Shown here piece by piece: positions 1-7,577 of a stretch of DNA of 64,000 bases. Position 1 is the stretch's first letter. Each line of letters opens with the position of its first letter. Location of the stretch: assembly GCF_016584665.1 (NCBI RefSeq), contig NZ_BBJB01000114.1, forward strand, positions 19,106 through 83,105. Direction: 5' to 3'. The translations under genes were made by a program, and so were the position numbers. Origin of the DNA: Pseudanabaena sp. lw0831 (GTDB taxonomy: Bacteria; Cyanobacteriota; Cyanobacteriia; Pseudanabaenales; Pseudanabaenaceae). Below the pieces are notes generated by a model that was given only the letters and a program-made list of their open reading frames with translations, made no database searches and was not told where the DNA came from.

Positions 1-169
1 TCAGTTTTTGCTGTCACGAGTGCGTCAATATGTTCCTAATGCCTTTTTGACAAACTCTGGACGTGGTACTTATATTCATGCAGGTGCTTATCAAAGTCGC
101 GATTCAGCTGAAGCTGTATCTCGCTATTTGCGATCGCAAGGCGTTGACTCACGAGTTCTTTACTTCTAA
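1..169 (+). CDS. 3' end of a protein with a SPOR-like C-terminal segment (partial)
   Basis: An open frame runs in from the left edge (codons in phase from base 2) and stops at TAA 167-169, leaving about 55 residues. The tail contains GAYQSRDSAEAVSRYLRSQG, which has the spacing of a SPOR (sporulation-related repeat) domain: a strand with a G-x-Y/F pattern, then a helix carrying A-x-x-x-x-x-L. SPOR domains bind denuded peptidoglycan at division sites. The upstream portion is outside the window, so the full protein cannot be named. The next gene starts 2 bases after this stop, so the two may be co-transcribed. The SPOR assignment is an inference from a short stretch. Confidence 0.5.
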   Translation, partial: QFLLSRVRQYVPNAFLTNSGRGTYIHAGAYQSRDSAEAVSRYLRSQGVDSRVLYF

Positions 170-171
170 AT

Positions 172-1077
172 ATGCCTGTGAATAGCACTTCAGATATTCC
201 CCCTAACCCCACCGCAAAATCAGTTCGGCGACCCAAGTGGCTAGAGCCTTTAGCTTTGCTGTTCCCAAGTGGCTTTTGGCTGATCTCATTTTTGATTGTT
301 CCAACAGTTTTTATTTTAATTCAGAGCCTTGTCCCCCTTGGGAAAACTGAGTTTGGGCTAGACAACTACCAGAGAGTATTTGAGTACGTTGGTGGTAACT
401 TTATCTATCTAGTTGTCGTGTGGCGATCGCTGCTTTATGCAGTTATCACTACAGGATTTTGTTTGATCTTGGGCTTTCCTGTAGCCTACTGGCTAGCCGT
501 GATTGCTCCCAAGCGTTGGCGCAATATTTTGCTGCTTCTATTTGTCTTGCCTCTATGGACTTCATCACTATTGAGATCCTATGCATGGATTACAATTTTG
601 CGACCGACTGGGGTTCTAAACACTTTTCTTAATTTCATTGGACTATCAGGGATCAATGTATTGAATAAAGCTGAGGGCGTGATCATCGGCATGATTTACA
701 CTTATTTGCCCTATATGGTTTTAGTTCTATATACTTCGCTAGAACGCCTTGATCTGCGTCTACTTGAGGCAGCAGCCGATCTTGGCGCTAATGCTAAACA
801 AACTTTTTGGCAGGTTACGGTTCCGCAAGTTTCCTCAGGGATTATCGCGGGAGCCTCACTAGTATCGATCAGTAGTTTTAGCGATTACATCAACCCACAA
901 CTATTAGGTGGCCCTGGTAGCCGTACGATCGCATCAATTATTGAGTTGCAATTTTTGGGCGCAAGTAGCAACCGAGGTTTTGGCTCGGCGCTAAGTATGG
1001 TGCTCATTTTGGCAGTAACAATTGTGATTGCTTTGCTAATTAAATATGGCGATCGCAGGGTGGTAAGTGATGGCTAA
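172..1077 (+). CDS. potB: ABC transporter permease, spermidine/putrescine (PotB) type
   Basis: A 301-residue polytopic inner-membrane protein with about six hydrophobic segments after a short polar N-terminus. The binding-protein-dependent permease loop (EAA motif) is visible at about residues 200-230 as EAAADLGANAKQTFWQVTVP, the contact site for the ATPase subunit. Sequence character and pairing with a second permease match the PotB/PotC polyamine or iron/thiosulfate-like class. It follows the previous stop by 2 bases and overlaps the next permease by 8 bases, so translation is likely coupled. No ATPase or binding protein lies inside the window; they may be to the left. The substrate is inferred from family resemblance only. 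Confidence 0.8.
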   Translation: MPVNSTSDIPPNPTAKSVRRPKWLEPLALLFPSGFWLISFLIVPTVFILIQSLVPLGKTEFGLDNYQRVFEYVGGNFIYLVVVWRSLLYAVITTGFCLILGFPVAYWLAVIAPKRWRNILLLLFVLPLWTSSLLRSYAWITILRPTGVLNTFLNFIGLSGINVLNKAEGVIIGMIYTYLPYMVLVLYTSLERLDLRLLEAAADLGANAKQTFWQVTVPQVSSGIIAGASLVSISSFSDYINPQLLGGPGSRTIASIIELQFLGASSNRGFGSALSMVLILAVTIVIALLIKYGDRRVVSDG

Positions 1078-1870
1078 TCAAATCAATGTGCCAACTGTTA
1101 AGCGCTGGCAAACTTGGTATACGGTGCTTGCATTCTTTTACATGTACTTACCGATCGCCGTTCTGACACTTTTTAGCTTCAACAGATCACCATCCCCATC
1201 AAAATGGACTGGGTTCACTTGGGAGTGGTATGCCAAGTTTCTCCAGAACCCAATCCTACTAGCAGCTCTAAAAAACAGTCTCAGTGTTGCCCTAACGGCG
1301 GTATCAGTCTCCGCTATATTAGGCACGCTCACAGCAGTCGGATTAGCTCGATATTATTTTCCTGGCAAGAGCTTATATCGTGGCGCTACCTATTTACCTT
1401 TGATCGTCCCTGACATTGCGATCGCTGTGGCAACCCTCGTATTTTTTGCGGCAATTAAACTGCCTCTTAGCCTTGTCACGATTGTGATTGCCCATATCGT
1501 TTTTTGCTTAGCTTATGTAGCCGTAGTTGTTTCTAGTCGTCTTGCCACGATCGATCCCCAACTCGAAGAAGCTGCGCTTGATCTGGGTGCTACGCCTGTT
1601 CAAGCTTTTTTGCGCGTATTGTTGCCACAGCTTTTACCCGGGATTTTGTCAGGCTGTCTTCTCGCATTCATTCTCAGTATGGATGACTTTGTAATTGCGT
1701 ACTTTACCGCAGGCGTTGGCTCAACCACGTTACCGATCGCCATTTTCTCGTCACTGCGAAGTGGCGGCGTTACCCCCGAATTAAATGCTCTCAGTGTTTT
1801 GCTAATTATTGGTTCCGCCTCTATGGCTGCGATCGCAGAAGCAATCAGAAGTTGGGGTAATCATGATTAG
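1070..1870 (+). CDS. potC: ABC transporter permease, spermidine/putrescine (PotC) type
   Basis: This is the partner permease, about 266 residues with six hydrophobic segments. Its EAA loop is EEAALDLGATPVQAFLRVLL, about residues 168-187. GTG at 1067 and ATG at 1070 are both possible starts; ATG 1070 is preferred and overlaps the upstream permease by 8 bases, a common arrangement for translational coupling. PotB and PotC form the heterodimeric channel of a polyamine-type importer. The following 200 bases are non-coding, so the unit probably ends here. The substrate is inferred. Confidence 0.8.
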   Translation: MANQINVPTVKRWQTWYTVLAFFYMYLPIAVLTLFSFNRSPSPSKWTGFTWEWYAKFLQNPILLAALKNSLSVALTAVSVSAILGTLTAVGLARYYFPGKSLYRGATYLPLIVPDIAIAVATLVFFAAIKLPLSLVTIVIAHIVFCLAYVAVVVSSRLATIDPQLEEAALDLGATPVQAFLRVLLPQLLPGILSGCLLAFILSMDDFVIAYFTAGVGSTTLPIAIFSSLRSGGVTPELNALSVLLIIGSASMAAIAEAIRSWGNHD

Positions 1871-2003
1871 GACTAGATAGAAATGGCAAATAATTAATTT
1901 CAATCAAGCTTAAATAGCATCTAGATTTGTCCGTTGAAATTGACATCAAAAATTTGGAAATTGTGATATTTTTTTGAAAAGCTTTATCAAAAATTAATTG
2001 GTT

Positions 2004-2036
2004 TTGCAAACATAGGTTAAAAACGTGTGGTATATT
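2004..2036 (+). promoter_or_regulatory. Possible promoter of the partner-switch pair
   Basis: An extended -10 element, TGG followed by TATATT (2031-2036), lies about 40 bases upstream of the RsbW-like start. TTGCAA at 2004-2009 is too far away (21-base spacer) to be a convincing -35. The call rests on the extended -10 only. Confidence 0.25.
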
Positions 2037-2076
2037 ACATCTGGCAAAGCTAAGCAAAGCTACAGAATGACTCCCC

Positions 2077-2520
2077 ATGAGTGAGAAGCCTTTAAAGCTG
2101 CGAATCTCAATTCCACCCGTTGAGGGAATCGAGGACATTCCCATCGCAGCAGTCGAAGTACTCGCTACAAAAATGGGGTTTGATCCTGATGCTGTGCAAG
2201 ATATCGTACAAGCTCTTACGGAAGCTTTAGTTAATGCGGTTCTTTACAGTACATCTGATCTTGACGTAGAAGTTGTAGTTTTCGCGGCACATAACAGCCT
2301 AATTGTAGAAGTCCATGATCGTGGATCAGGTTTTGATATCGATAGTGTACCGCCGCCTGATTTTGATTTGATATCCGAGATTGGTGTCAAAAATGGAGGT
2401 TTTGGTATACATATGATCAAAGCACTGGTTGATAAGGTCGAGATCGAATCTACCAATCAAGGTACAACAGTCCGTATGAGTAAGTTCCTGTCTATCCCCA
2501 AACCCATTCTCCAATCATGA
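2077..2520 (+). CDS. Anti-sigma factor / serine kinase of the RsbW-SpoIIAB family
   Basis: A 147-residue GHKL-fold ATPase. The N box is EALVNAV (49-55), the G1 box DRGSGFD (81-87) and the G2 box around NGGFGIHMI (106-114). Such proteins bind a sigma factor or another target and phosphorylate a STAS-domain antagonist on serine. The next gene is exactly such a STAS protein and overlaps by 4 bases (ATGA), so the two very probably form a partner-switching pair. No sigma factor or PP2C phosphatase is adjacent. Cyanobacteria often use such kinases for light, stress or motility control; the target here is unknown. Confidence 0.85.
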   Translation: MSEKPLKLRISIPPVEGIEDIPIAAVEVLATKMGFDPDAVQDIVQALTEALVNAVLYSTSDLDVEVVVFAAHNSLIVEVHDRGSGFDIDSVPPPDFDLISEIGVKNGGFGIHMIKALVDKVEIESTNQGTTVRMSKFLSIPKPILQS

Positions 2521-2867
2521 CTCATTCCTCATTTTTACAAGATGAACTCAAGATCGTCGAACAGATTGATGGCGATCAAGTTATTCTCAAACTGAATGGT
2601 GCTTTGAGTGTAACCACGGTTCCATATTTCAGACAAGCCGTGCAACCATTTATTGACCGCAAATTATCAGCGATCGTGTTGGATTTTGAAGGAGTGACCA
2701 AAATCGTCAGTAGAGGCGTAGGTGCAGCAATTGATATGGCAGTGCAAGCCAAGAAGCAAGGTGGTAAGTTACGCCTAGAGAATGTCGGCAAATATGGTCG
2801 TTCTTTATATATTCAAGGTGTACATTTAGTAGCCGAAGTGCCTGAACTAGAAGGTTTTGAACCATAA
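2517..2867 (+). CDS. STAS-domain anti-sigma factor antagonist
   Basis: A 116-residue single STAS domain. The loop that normally carries the phosphorylated serine (family pattern Asp-Ser-Ser/Thr-Gly) reads V64-S65-R66-G67, so one serine is kept but its acidic neighbour and the following Ser/Thr are changed. It is translated from an ATGA overlap with the RsbW-like gene, which makes it the likely substrate and partner. Its stop codon (2865-2867) touches the first bases of a 25-26 bp hairpin. The altered phospho-loop may change phosphorylation behaviour; that is an inference. Confidence 0.85.
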   Translation: MTHSSFLQDELKIVEQIDGDQVILKLNGALSVTTVPYFRQAVQPFIDRKLSAIVLDFEGVTKIVSRGVGAAIDMAVQAKKQGGKLRLENVGKYGRSLYIQGVHLVAEVPELEGFEP

Positions 2868-2920
2868 AAACCAATAGACAAAAAACGGCGCTTCGCGCCG
2901 TTTTTTGTCTATTGGTTTTT
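2866..2920 (+). terminator. Perfect 25-26 bp hairpin after the STAS gene
   Basis: Arms 2866-2890 and 2896-2920 are exact reverse complements. The core is GGCGC-TTC-GCGCC, so the effective loop is the triplet TTC, and the 3' side ends in a T tract. It fits a strong intrinsic terminator, yet the dnaE-C start lies only 17 bases downstream. Confidence 0.85.
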
Positions 2921-2937
2921 TGTTTTGGGAAATAGAA

Positions 2938-4317
2938 ATGAAAATCCTTAGCCGCAAATCGTTAGGTGTCCAAGCTGTCTTCGACATTGGCTTAGAGCGC
3001 GATCATAATTTTTTATTAGATAAAGGCTATATAGCTTCAAATTGCTTTAATAAGTCCCATAGCGTCGCCTATGGATATGTAACTTATCAAACAGCATATC
3101 TTAAAGCGAATTATCCCGTTGAATATATGGCGGCTCTTTTGACTTCGGTCAGTGGTGACCAAGATAAGGTACAGCGATATATTGCAAACTGCCGCAGTAT
3201 GGGTATCCCTGTTGTTCCACCTGATGTAAATAGCTCAGGTGAAGACTTTACGCCCCGTGGACATCAAATTCTATTTGGCTTAGCCGCGATTAAGAATCTT
3301 GGTGCAGGACCGATCTCTGCAATTCTACAGGCACGTCAAGAGGGGGCTTTTATATCATTGGCGGATTTATGTAGTCGTCTTGATTCGCGATCGCTAAACA
3401 AAAAAGCATTAGAAGCATTAATTCAAACTGGCGCATTAGATTTACTAGAGCCAAATCGCCATCAGTTAATGAATGATCTTGAGATCACGATGGAATGGGC
3501 TTCGCGACGCGCTAAGGAGCATGCATCAGGGCAAGGTAATATCTTCGATTTCTTTGGTGAAAGTAGTAATACAAAAACTTTTGATACTGCCCCAACTACA
3601 TCCCGCGTTCAAGACTACTCTTCTCAAGACAAACTTCGCCTAGAAAAAGAACTGTTAGGTTTTTATATTTCCGATCATCCGCTTAGTGTGGTCAGTCGTT
3701 CAGCAAAATTAATGGCTCCGATTAATCTCTGTGATATCCCCGAATCTTTAGAGACAAAGGTAGTAACCGCGATCGCGCTAATTCTGGAAATTAAAGAAGT
3801 CGTCACGAAAAAAGGCGATCGCATGGCAATTTTGCAGCTCGAAGATTTAACAGGCAGTACTGAAGCCGTTGTTTTCCCAAAAACCTTTGATAAGGTTAAG
3901 CATCTAATGGAAAAGGACAAACGCCTAATGGTATGGGGAAAAATTGATCGCCGCGACGAGCAAACGCAATTAATTATTGATGATATGCAGCCGATTGAGT
4001 CAGTGCGAATGGTACGGGTCGAACTCACTCGCGAGCAAGCAAGAGATCGGCAGGTTTTGGAACAACTCAAAAAAGCTTTAAATCCTAACCCCAGTTATAG
4101 CAGCAATACCAATAATGGCAACTCTAGCTATGGCAAATCCAATTATGGTAGAAATGAACCTGATACTTCTAATAAAATCCCTGTAATTGCGGCGATTGAG
4201 TATATGCCGAAGTTAGTTCGCTTAGGCAATCAGTTCTGGGTGCAAGATGAAGAAACTGCCGTTAAAGCTTTACTGCAAGCAGGATTCAAAGCAACTTACG
4301 ACGCGCTAGTTACTTAA
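2938..4317 (+). CDS. dnaE: DNA polymerase III alpha subunit, C-terminal part, with N-terminal split-intein half (DnaE-C)
   Basis: This encodes the C-terminal fragment of the replicative polymerase. The first 35 residues (2938-3042) are the C-terminal half of the cyanobacterial DnaE split intein: motif DHNF, ending in I-A-S-N. They are followed by the +1 cysteine and extein CFNKSHSVAYGY. The product joins the separately encoded DnaE-N by protein trans-splicing. The extein (about 424 residues) carries the finger/OB-fold part (for example VVTAIALILEIKEV and the OB strand LEDLTGSTEAVVF), then a Ser/Asn-rich linker (about residues 385-405) and a short conserved tail. I chose ATG 2938 because the longer frame from 2905 would run through the upstream hairpin and lacks intein homology there. 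DnaE-N is not in the window. Confidence 0.95.
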   Translation: MKILSRKSLGVQAVFDIGLERDHNFLLDKGYIASNCFNKSHSVAYGYVTYQTAYLKANYPVEYMAALLTSVSGDQDKVQRYIANCRSMGIPVVPPDVNSSGEDFTPRGHQILFGLAAIKNLGAGPISAILQARQEGAFISLADLCSRLDSRSLNKKALEALIQTGALDLLEPNRHQLMNDLEITMEWASRRAKEHASGQGNIFDFFGESSNTKTFDTAPTTSRVQDYSSQDKLRLEKELLGFYISDHPLSVVSRSAKLMAPINLCDIPESLETKVVTAIALILEIKEVVTKKGDRMAILQLEDLTGSTEAVVFPKTFDKVKHLMEKDKRLMVWGKIDRRDEQTQLIIDDMQPIESVRMVRVELTREQARDRQVLEQLKKALNPNPSYSSNTNNGNSSYGKSNYGRNEPDTSNKIPVIAAIEYMPKLVRLGNQFWVQDEETAVKALLQAGFKATYDALVT

Positions 4318-4352
4318 AAGAAGAGAGAGTCGCAAAAAGCCTCTCTTCTTTT
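4316..4352. terminator. Bidirectional terminator between dnaE-C and trmL
   Basis: 12-bp arms (4316-4327 and 4341-4352, AAAAGAAGAGAG and its complement) are flanked by A and T tracts on both sides, between convergent genes. Confidence 0.8.
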
Positions 4353-4356
4353 ATAT

Positions 4357-4803
4357 TTATATTCCTAATTGCCGCCTGGCTTCAAATAAGCCAAGAGCCG
4401 CACTCACCGATAGATTAAGACTACGAACTTTAGGGTGTTCCATAGGAATCTGGACAGATGGATTGTTGGCAATGATCTCTTCGGGCAATCCGCTTGATTC
4501 ACTGCCAAATAGGAGCCAGTCACCATCTTGGTATTGAAATTCTCGGAAGCTTTGTGAACCACGCGCACTAAAGCAAATCCATCGTCCTCCTTTTGAGACT
4601 TCGCGCAAAGATTCAATATTGGGATGTACAGTTACGTTCACATATTCCCAATAGTCTATACCTGCGCGTTTAAGTTGGCGATCGCTAATTTCAAAGCCTA
4701 AAGGCTCTACCAGATGCAAATGTGTGTTCGTTGCCGCACAGGTACGAGCGATGTTGCCAGTATTAGGTGGGATTTCAGGATAGATGAGAGCGACTTGTAG
4801 CAT
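4357..4803 (-). CDS. trmL: tRNA (cytidine/uridine-34 2'-O)-methyltransferase TrmL
   Basis: A 148-residue SPOUT-class methyltransferase. It opens with VALIYPEIPPNTGNIARTCA, and the SAM-binding trefoil knot is seen in LLFGSESSGLPEEI and IPMEHPKVRSLNLSVSAAL near the C-terminus. TrmL (YibK) methylates the wobble base ribose of tRNA-Leu isoacceptors. Length matches the family (about 150-160). The gene is single, convergent with dnaE-C. A tRNA-Leu(CAA), a member of a class modified by TrmL in other bacteria, lies about 700 bases away; I read this as coincidence. Confidence 0.9.
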   Translation of the reverse strand: MLQVALIYPEIPPNTGNIARTCAATNTHLHLVEPLGFEISDRQLKRAGIDYWEYVNVTVHPNIESLREVSKGGRWICFSARGSQSFREFQYQDGDWLLFGSESSGLPEEIIANNPSVQIPMEHPKVRSLNLSVSAALGLFEARRQLGI

Positions 4804-4813
4804 TGACTATGGA

Positions 4814-4888
4814 TATATTTAAAGACTGCGTTGTTAGCACAGTCTTTAAATATAAAAGAATTGCGGCACTTCATGCCGTAATTCTTTT
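4814..4888. terminator. Two adjacent hairpins upstream of trmL
   Basis: Hairpin 1 has 15-bp arms at 4814-4828 and 4840-4854. Hairpin 2 has arms at 4854-4868 and 4874-4888 with one G:T-type mismatch and loop CTTCA. They lie between the 4945-5340 gene (minus) and the trmL start, so on the minus strand they can end that gene's transcript. Confidence 0.65.
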
Positions 4889-4895
4889 TATTACC

Positions 4896-4938
4896 AGCAT
4901 TTCTCATTATCAAAATCGGTTGCATAATGAGAATTGCT
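4896..4938. repeat. Short copy of repeat family B (AGCAATTCTCATTAT termini)
   Basis: 15-base inverted termini (4896-4910 and 4924-4938, one mismatch) enclose only 13 bases. Bases 4911-4938 match 41641-41668 at 27 of 28 positions. The longer copy at 41540-41668 carries two large hairpins that this copy lacks. Confidence 0.75.
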
Positions 4939-4944
4939 GTTTTA

Positions 4945-5340
4945 TTACACTTTAGCTCGCTCTTCAATGTCTTCTAGGGTTTGTAGAACTAGACGCTTGG
5001 CTTGGAGTTTCCAGCCCCATTTTTGCAAGGCGATCGCAGCCCCTGTACCAACAATTGTGGCAATAAAATCTAAGGGTTGCTCCATCGATATCCCTAAAAG
5101 TAACCCCAGTCCAGCGATACCCCAAAAAGGTAAAGAGACAGTCTGACGATTTTTTTCTACTATTTTGCTAATGTCGTCGGTTGGCATTGCTGCGACTAAC
5201 TCAGATTTTGCTTGTTTTTGTTCGGCTTTGTTGAGAGATAGACCGATTTTTTGGCGAAGTTTTTCGATTTTGCGAGCATTGGTGCTGTATTGCACTAACT
5301 CATCTTCCGCCAACATGATTAAACGCTCTAACTTTGCCAT
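4945..5340 (-). CDS. Conserved hypothetical small membrane protein
   Basis: A 131-residue protein: a charged helical N-terminal half (about 1-60, rich in Lys, Glu and Leu, possibly coiled coil), then two hydrophobic segments (about 72-86 and 91-106) and a basic/acidic tail. The layout suggests a cytoplasmic helical domain anchored by a membrane hairpin. I do not recognise a family with a known function. The ATG at 5340 follows an AT-rich leader. It reads toward trmL and is separated from it by two hairpins. Confidence 0.6.
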   Translation of the reverse strand: MAKLERLIMLAEDELVQYSTNARKIEKLRQKIGLSLNKAEQKQAKSELVAAMPTDDISKIVEKNRQTVSLPFWGIAGLGLLLGISMEQPLDFIATIVGTGAAIALQKWGWKLQAKRLVLQTLEDIEERAKV

Positions 5341-5472
5341 TGATAAATATATCGAGATAATTAAATGAGATGTACTTCACAGAGTGTCTCAATCTAAGCA
5401 TCATAGCGATCGCGATCGCAATTACCAAAAGGATAGAGGTCGGGCGATCACCACAAAAACATCAAAAAATAT

Positions 5473-5503
5473 TTGACAAGATGCACCATTCTTGTTGTAG
5501 AAT
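5473..5503 (+). promoter_or_regulatory. Promoter of tRNA-Leu
   Basis: A perfect -35 TTGACA (5473-5478) and a -10 TAGAAT (5498-5503) are separated by 19 bases. The predicted start is a few bases upstream of the tRNA at 5520. Confidence 0.6.
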
Positions 5504-5519
5504 ATAAGTCTTGAAAAAA

Positions 5520-5601
5520 GGGCGAGTGGCGGAATTGGTAGACGCATCAGACTCAAAATCTGACGACTTCGGTCATGAGAGTTCGATTCTCTCTTTGCCC
5601 A
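5520..5601 (+). tRNA. tRNA-Leu (anticodon CAA)
   Basis: The cloverleaf can be drawn by hand. The acceptor stem GGGCGAG pairs with TTTGCCC at the 3' end using two G:U pairs. The D-arm contains GGAATTGGTAGACGC. The anticodon stem TCAGA/TCTGA holds loop CTCAAAA (anticodon CAA). A long class II variable arm with TTCG follows, then T-arm GAGAGTTCGATTCTCTC. The discriminator base is A at 5601 and CCA is not encoded. The long variable arm is typical of tRNA-Leu. Confidence 0.95.
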
Positions 5602-5607
5602 TAAAAT

Positions 5608-5642
5608 AAAAAAGAGTTCTCATTTTGTGAGAACTCTTTTTT
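5608..5642. terminator. Bidirectional terminator after tRNA-Leu
   Basis: 15-bp perfect arms (5608-5622, 5628-5642) with loop TTTTG, A-rich before and T-rich after. It serves the tRNA and the convergent CCG-domain gene, whose stop codon is at 5641-5643. Confidence 0.85.
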
Positions 5643-6537
5643 ATATGGAAATTTTTTGTAAGACTGAACTCGTGGAAACAATGTGGTGATCTAAGCCAAG
5701 TACTTTGGGTTCGATGCCGATCGCTAATCCTATCAATTGTGGTAAGTGCAAAATCGGGATGCCAAGTTTTTGCCCAATTACGCTTTCAACTTCAGGTTGG
5801 CGCGAATCGAGATTGAGATGACAAAGAGGGCATGGCGTGACAATACAATCTGCTCCTGCGGCGATCGCGGCGGTCAAATGTCGTCCTGCCATCGAGAAAG
5901 ATTCTTTGGGCGCATAGCTGGAAATCGGCCAGCCGCAGCATTGCACGCGACCTTCGTAATAGACAGGAGTTGCACCAACAGTACGAAAGATATTTTCTAG
6001 AGATTCGGGCTTGAAGGGATCATCGAAGCGAGTAACTGTTTGCGATCGCAACAGGTAACAGCCATAGAAGGCAGCACATTTAAGATTAGCTAATGATCGA
6101 GTTACTTTAGTTGCGAGCTTTTCTAAACCATAGTCGCGGATTAGAACCCAGAGTAAATGCAAAACCTCGGTAGAACCTTGGAAATCATGTCCTTGTGTAT
6201 TCAGGAGCGCATTTACTTCGTCTTTGCGAGTGGTGTCTGAGCTTTTGAGTTTATCGTTGACGCGACCGAGTACACCCTGACAGGTGCTACATTGCGTCAT
6301 CACGGTGAGATTTAATTCTTCGGCAAGAGAAATATTACGGGCATTGATTACATCCTCCATCAGTTCGTCGGTTTCCTTGAATGTGCCAGAACCACAGCAG
6401 GTTGCCTTATGCAATTCAACGAGTTCAATTCCTAAGGCTTGTGCGATCGCGGTTGTTGATGCATGTAGCTCTTTGCAAGCACCTTTGGCAACGCATCCTG
6501 AATAATAAGCGTATTTCAATGCTTTAGTTTCTGTCAT
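5641..6537 (-). CDS. HdrB-like CCG-domain iron-sulfur protein (heterodisulfide reductase subunit B / SdhE type)
   Basis: A 298-residue protein with two cysteine-rich CCG modules. The first is SGCVAKG, KATCCGSG, then MTQCSTCQG. The second is FYGCYLLRS, VQCCGWPIS, then TPCPLCHL. In HdrB and in the SdhE subunit of some succinate:quinone reductases these cysteines bind a non-cubane iron-sulfur cluster and the protein passes electrons to quinone or disulfide. Cyanobacteria carry such a gene, often discussed as a non-classical SdhE candidate. No HdrA, HdrC or Sdh gene is adjacent, so the partner is unknown. Both CCG modules look complete. Confidence 0.85.
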   Translation of the reverse strand: MTETKALKYAYYSGCVAKGACKELHASTTAIAQALGIELVELHKATCCGSGTFKETDELMEDVINARNISLAEELNLTVMTQCSTCQGVLGRVNDKLKSSDTTRKDEVNALLNTQGHDFQGSTEVLHLLWVLIRDYGLEKLATKVTRSLANLKCAAFYGCYLLRSQTVTRFDDPFKPESLENIFRTVGATPVYYEGRVQCCGWPISSYAPKESFSMAGRHLTAAIAAGADCIVTPCPLCHLNLDSRQPEVESVIGQKLGIPILHLPQLIGLAIGIEPKVLGLDHHIVSTSSVLQKISI

Positions 6538-6582
6538 TTCTCTTGATCACAAAATCTTTCCCTTGTGCTTTCAATTATAGGT

Positions 6583-6660
6583 AAGTAGCTATGCACAATT
6601 AAACATAAAACCGCAAAAGATATAATGCCCGCTGCGCGGGCATTATATCTTTTGCGGTTT
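6583..6660. repeat. Repeat family A copy 1 with 25-bp perfect hairpin
   Basis: The left flank begins AAGTAGCTATGCACAATTAA (6583) and runs into a perfect 25-bp hairpin (6608-6632 and 6636-6660, loop TGC). The left flank matches the copy at 31064 almost base for base. A right terminal repeat is not clear here. Confidence 0.7.
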
Positions 6661-6661
6661 A

Positions 6662-6690
6662 AGGCGGCTCTTTGCGCCGCCTCTCTTTTT
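6662..6690 (-). terminator. Small GC-rich hairpin after rpe
   Basis: AGGCGGC and GCCGCCT (6662-6668, 6676-6682) with a 7-base spacer lie just beyond the rpe stop on the minus strand. Together with the larger hairpin at 6608-6660 it forms a double stop. Confidence 0.55.
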
Positions 6691-6696
6691 TATTAG

Positions 6697-7386
6697 TTAG
6701 GCAGTGACAAGCTCAGGACGCTTGCTGTTGCGAATACCTTTGATTGCTTCAGCATAGTCAGGAGCATTAAATACTGCCGAACCAGCCACGATCGCATTAG
6801 CACCAGCTTCCAAAACTTGCCAAGTGTTATTCGCCTTCAGACCACCATCAACTTCGATCCAAGGATCGAGTCCGCGATCGTCACACATTTGACGCAACTT
6901 GGCGATTTTAGGAATTACGTTAGGAATAAAGCTTTGACCACCAAAGCCAGGGTTCACACTCATGATCAAAACCAAATCGCAAAGATCGAGAACATACTCA
7001 ATAAAGCTTAAGGGAGTCGAAGGATTGAGGGAAACGCCAGCAAGTTTACCGAGTTCCTTGATTTGGCAAAGATTGCGATGTAAGTGAGGGCAAGCGGTAT
7101 GCTCTGCATGAACGGTGATGATATCTGCACCAGCCTTTGCAAAGTCAGCCACATATCTTTCTGGCTCAGTAATCATCAAATGCACATCTAAAATTTTGGT
7201 CGTCACAGGACGAATCGCGGAAACGATCAAGGGTCCAATCGTGATGTTTGGAACAAAGTGTCCATCCATAACATCAACGTGAATCCAATCTGCACCCGCC
7301 GCATCAACTGCACGAATGTCGTCACCTAAACGGCTAAAGTCAGCAGACAAGATTGAAGGGGAAATAACTGTGGACTTTTTAGGCAT
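6697..7386 (-). CDS. rpe: Ribulose-phosphate 3-epimerase
   Basis: A 229-residue TIM-barrel enzyme interconverting ribulose-5-phosphate and xylulose-5-phosphate, needed in the Calvin-Benson and pentose phosphate pathways. Motifs seen: [14 protein letters not shown] near the start, [12 protein letters not shown] (about 36-47, metal-binding His and Asp), [17 protein letters not shown] (about 141-150) and EVDGG with the catalytic Asp (about 176-180). Length is typical. The start at ATG 7386 is clear. It lies downstream of pit on the same strand but a hairpin element sits between them, so it is probably transcribed separately. Confidence 0.95.
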   Translation of the reverse strand: MPKKSTVISPSILSADFSRLGDDIRAVDAAGADWIHVDVMDGHFVPNITIGPLIVSAIRPVTTKILDVHLMITEPERYVADFAKAGADIITVHAEHTACPHLHRNLCQIKELGKLAGVSLNPSTPLSFIEYVLDLCDLVLIMSVNPGFGGQSFIPNVIPKIAKLRQMCDDRGLDPWIEVDGGLKANNTWQVLEAGANAIVAGSAVFNAPDYAEAIKGIRNSKRPELVTA

Positions 7387-7496
7387 ATGATTTACGGGGG
7401 CTTAGCTTTATAAAGATCTGAAAAACAGCAGATAAAAGTAGTTTTAACTACAGTCTTACCTTAATTATTAATTAAATTTAGCAGTTTTGATCAATT

Positions 7497-7577
7497 AAAA
7501 CCCAAAAATGATGATTCGCCCGCGAAGCGGGCGAATCATCATTTTTGGGTTTTAATTTTTATTAAGCCAAGGTATTT
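7497..7577. repeat. Repeat family A-type copy overlapping the end of pit
   Basis: A perfect 27-bp hairpin (7497-7523 and 7527-7553, loop GAA) is followed by the family A right terminus ATTAAGCCAAGGTATTT up to 7577. The pit stop codon (7562-7564) and its last three codons lie inside that terminus. Confidence 0.7.

Noticed and set aside
2905..2937. Longer N-terminus for DnaE-C
   Set aside because: It reads through the 3' arm of the upstream hairpin and does not match split-intein N-termini; ATG 2938 does.
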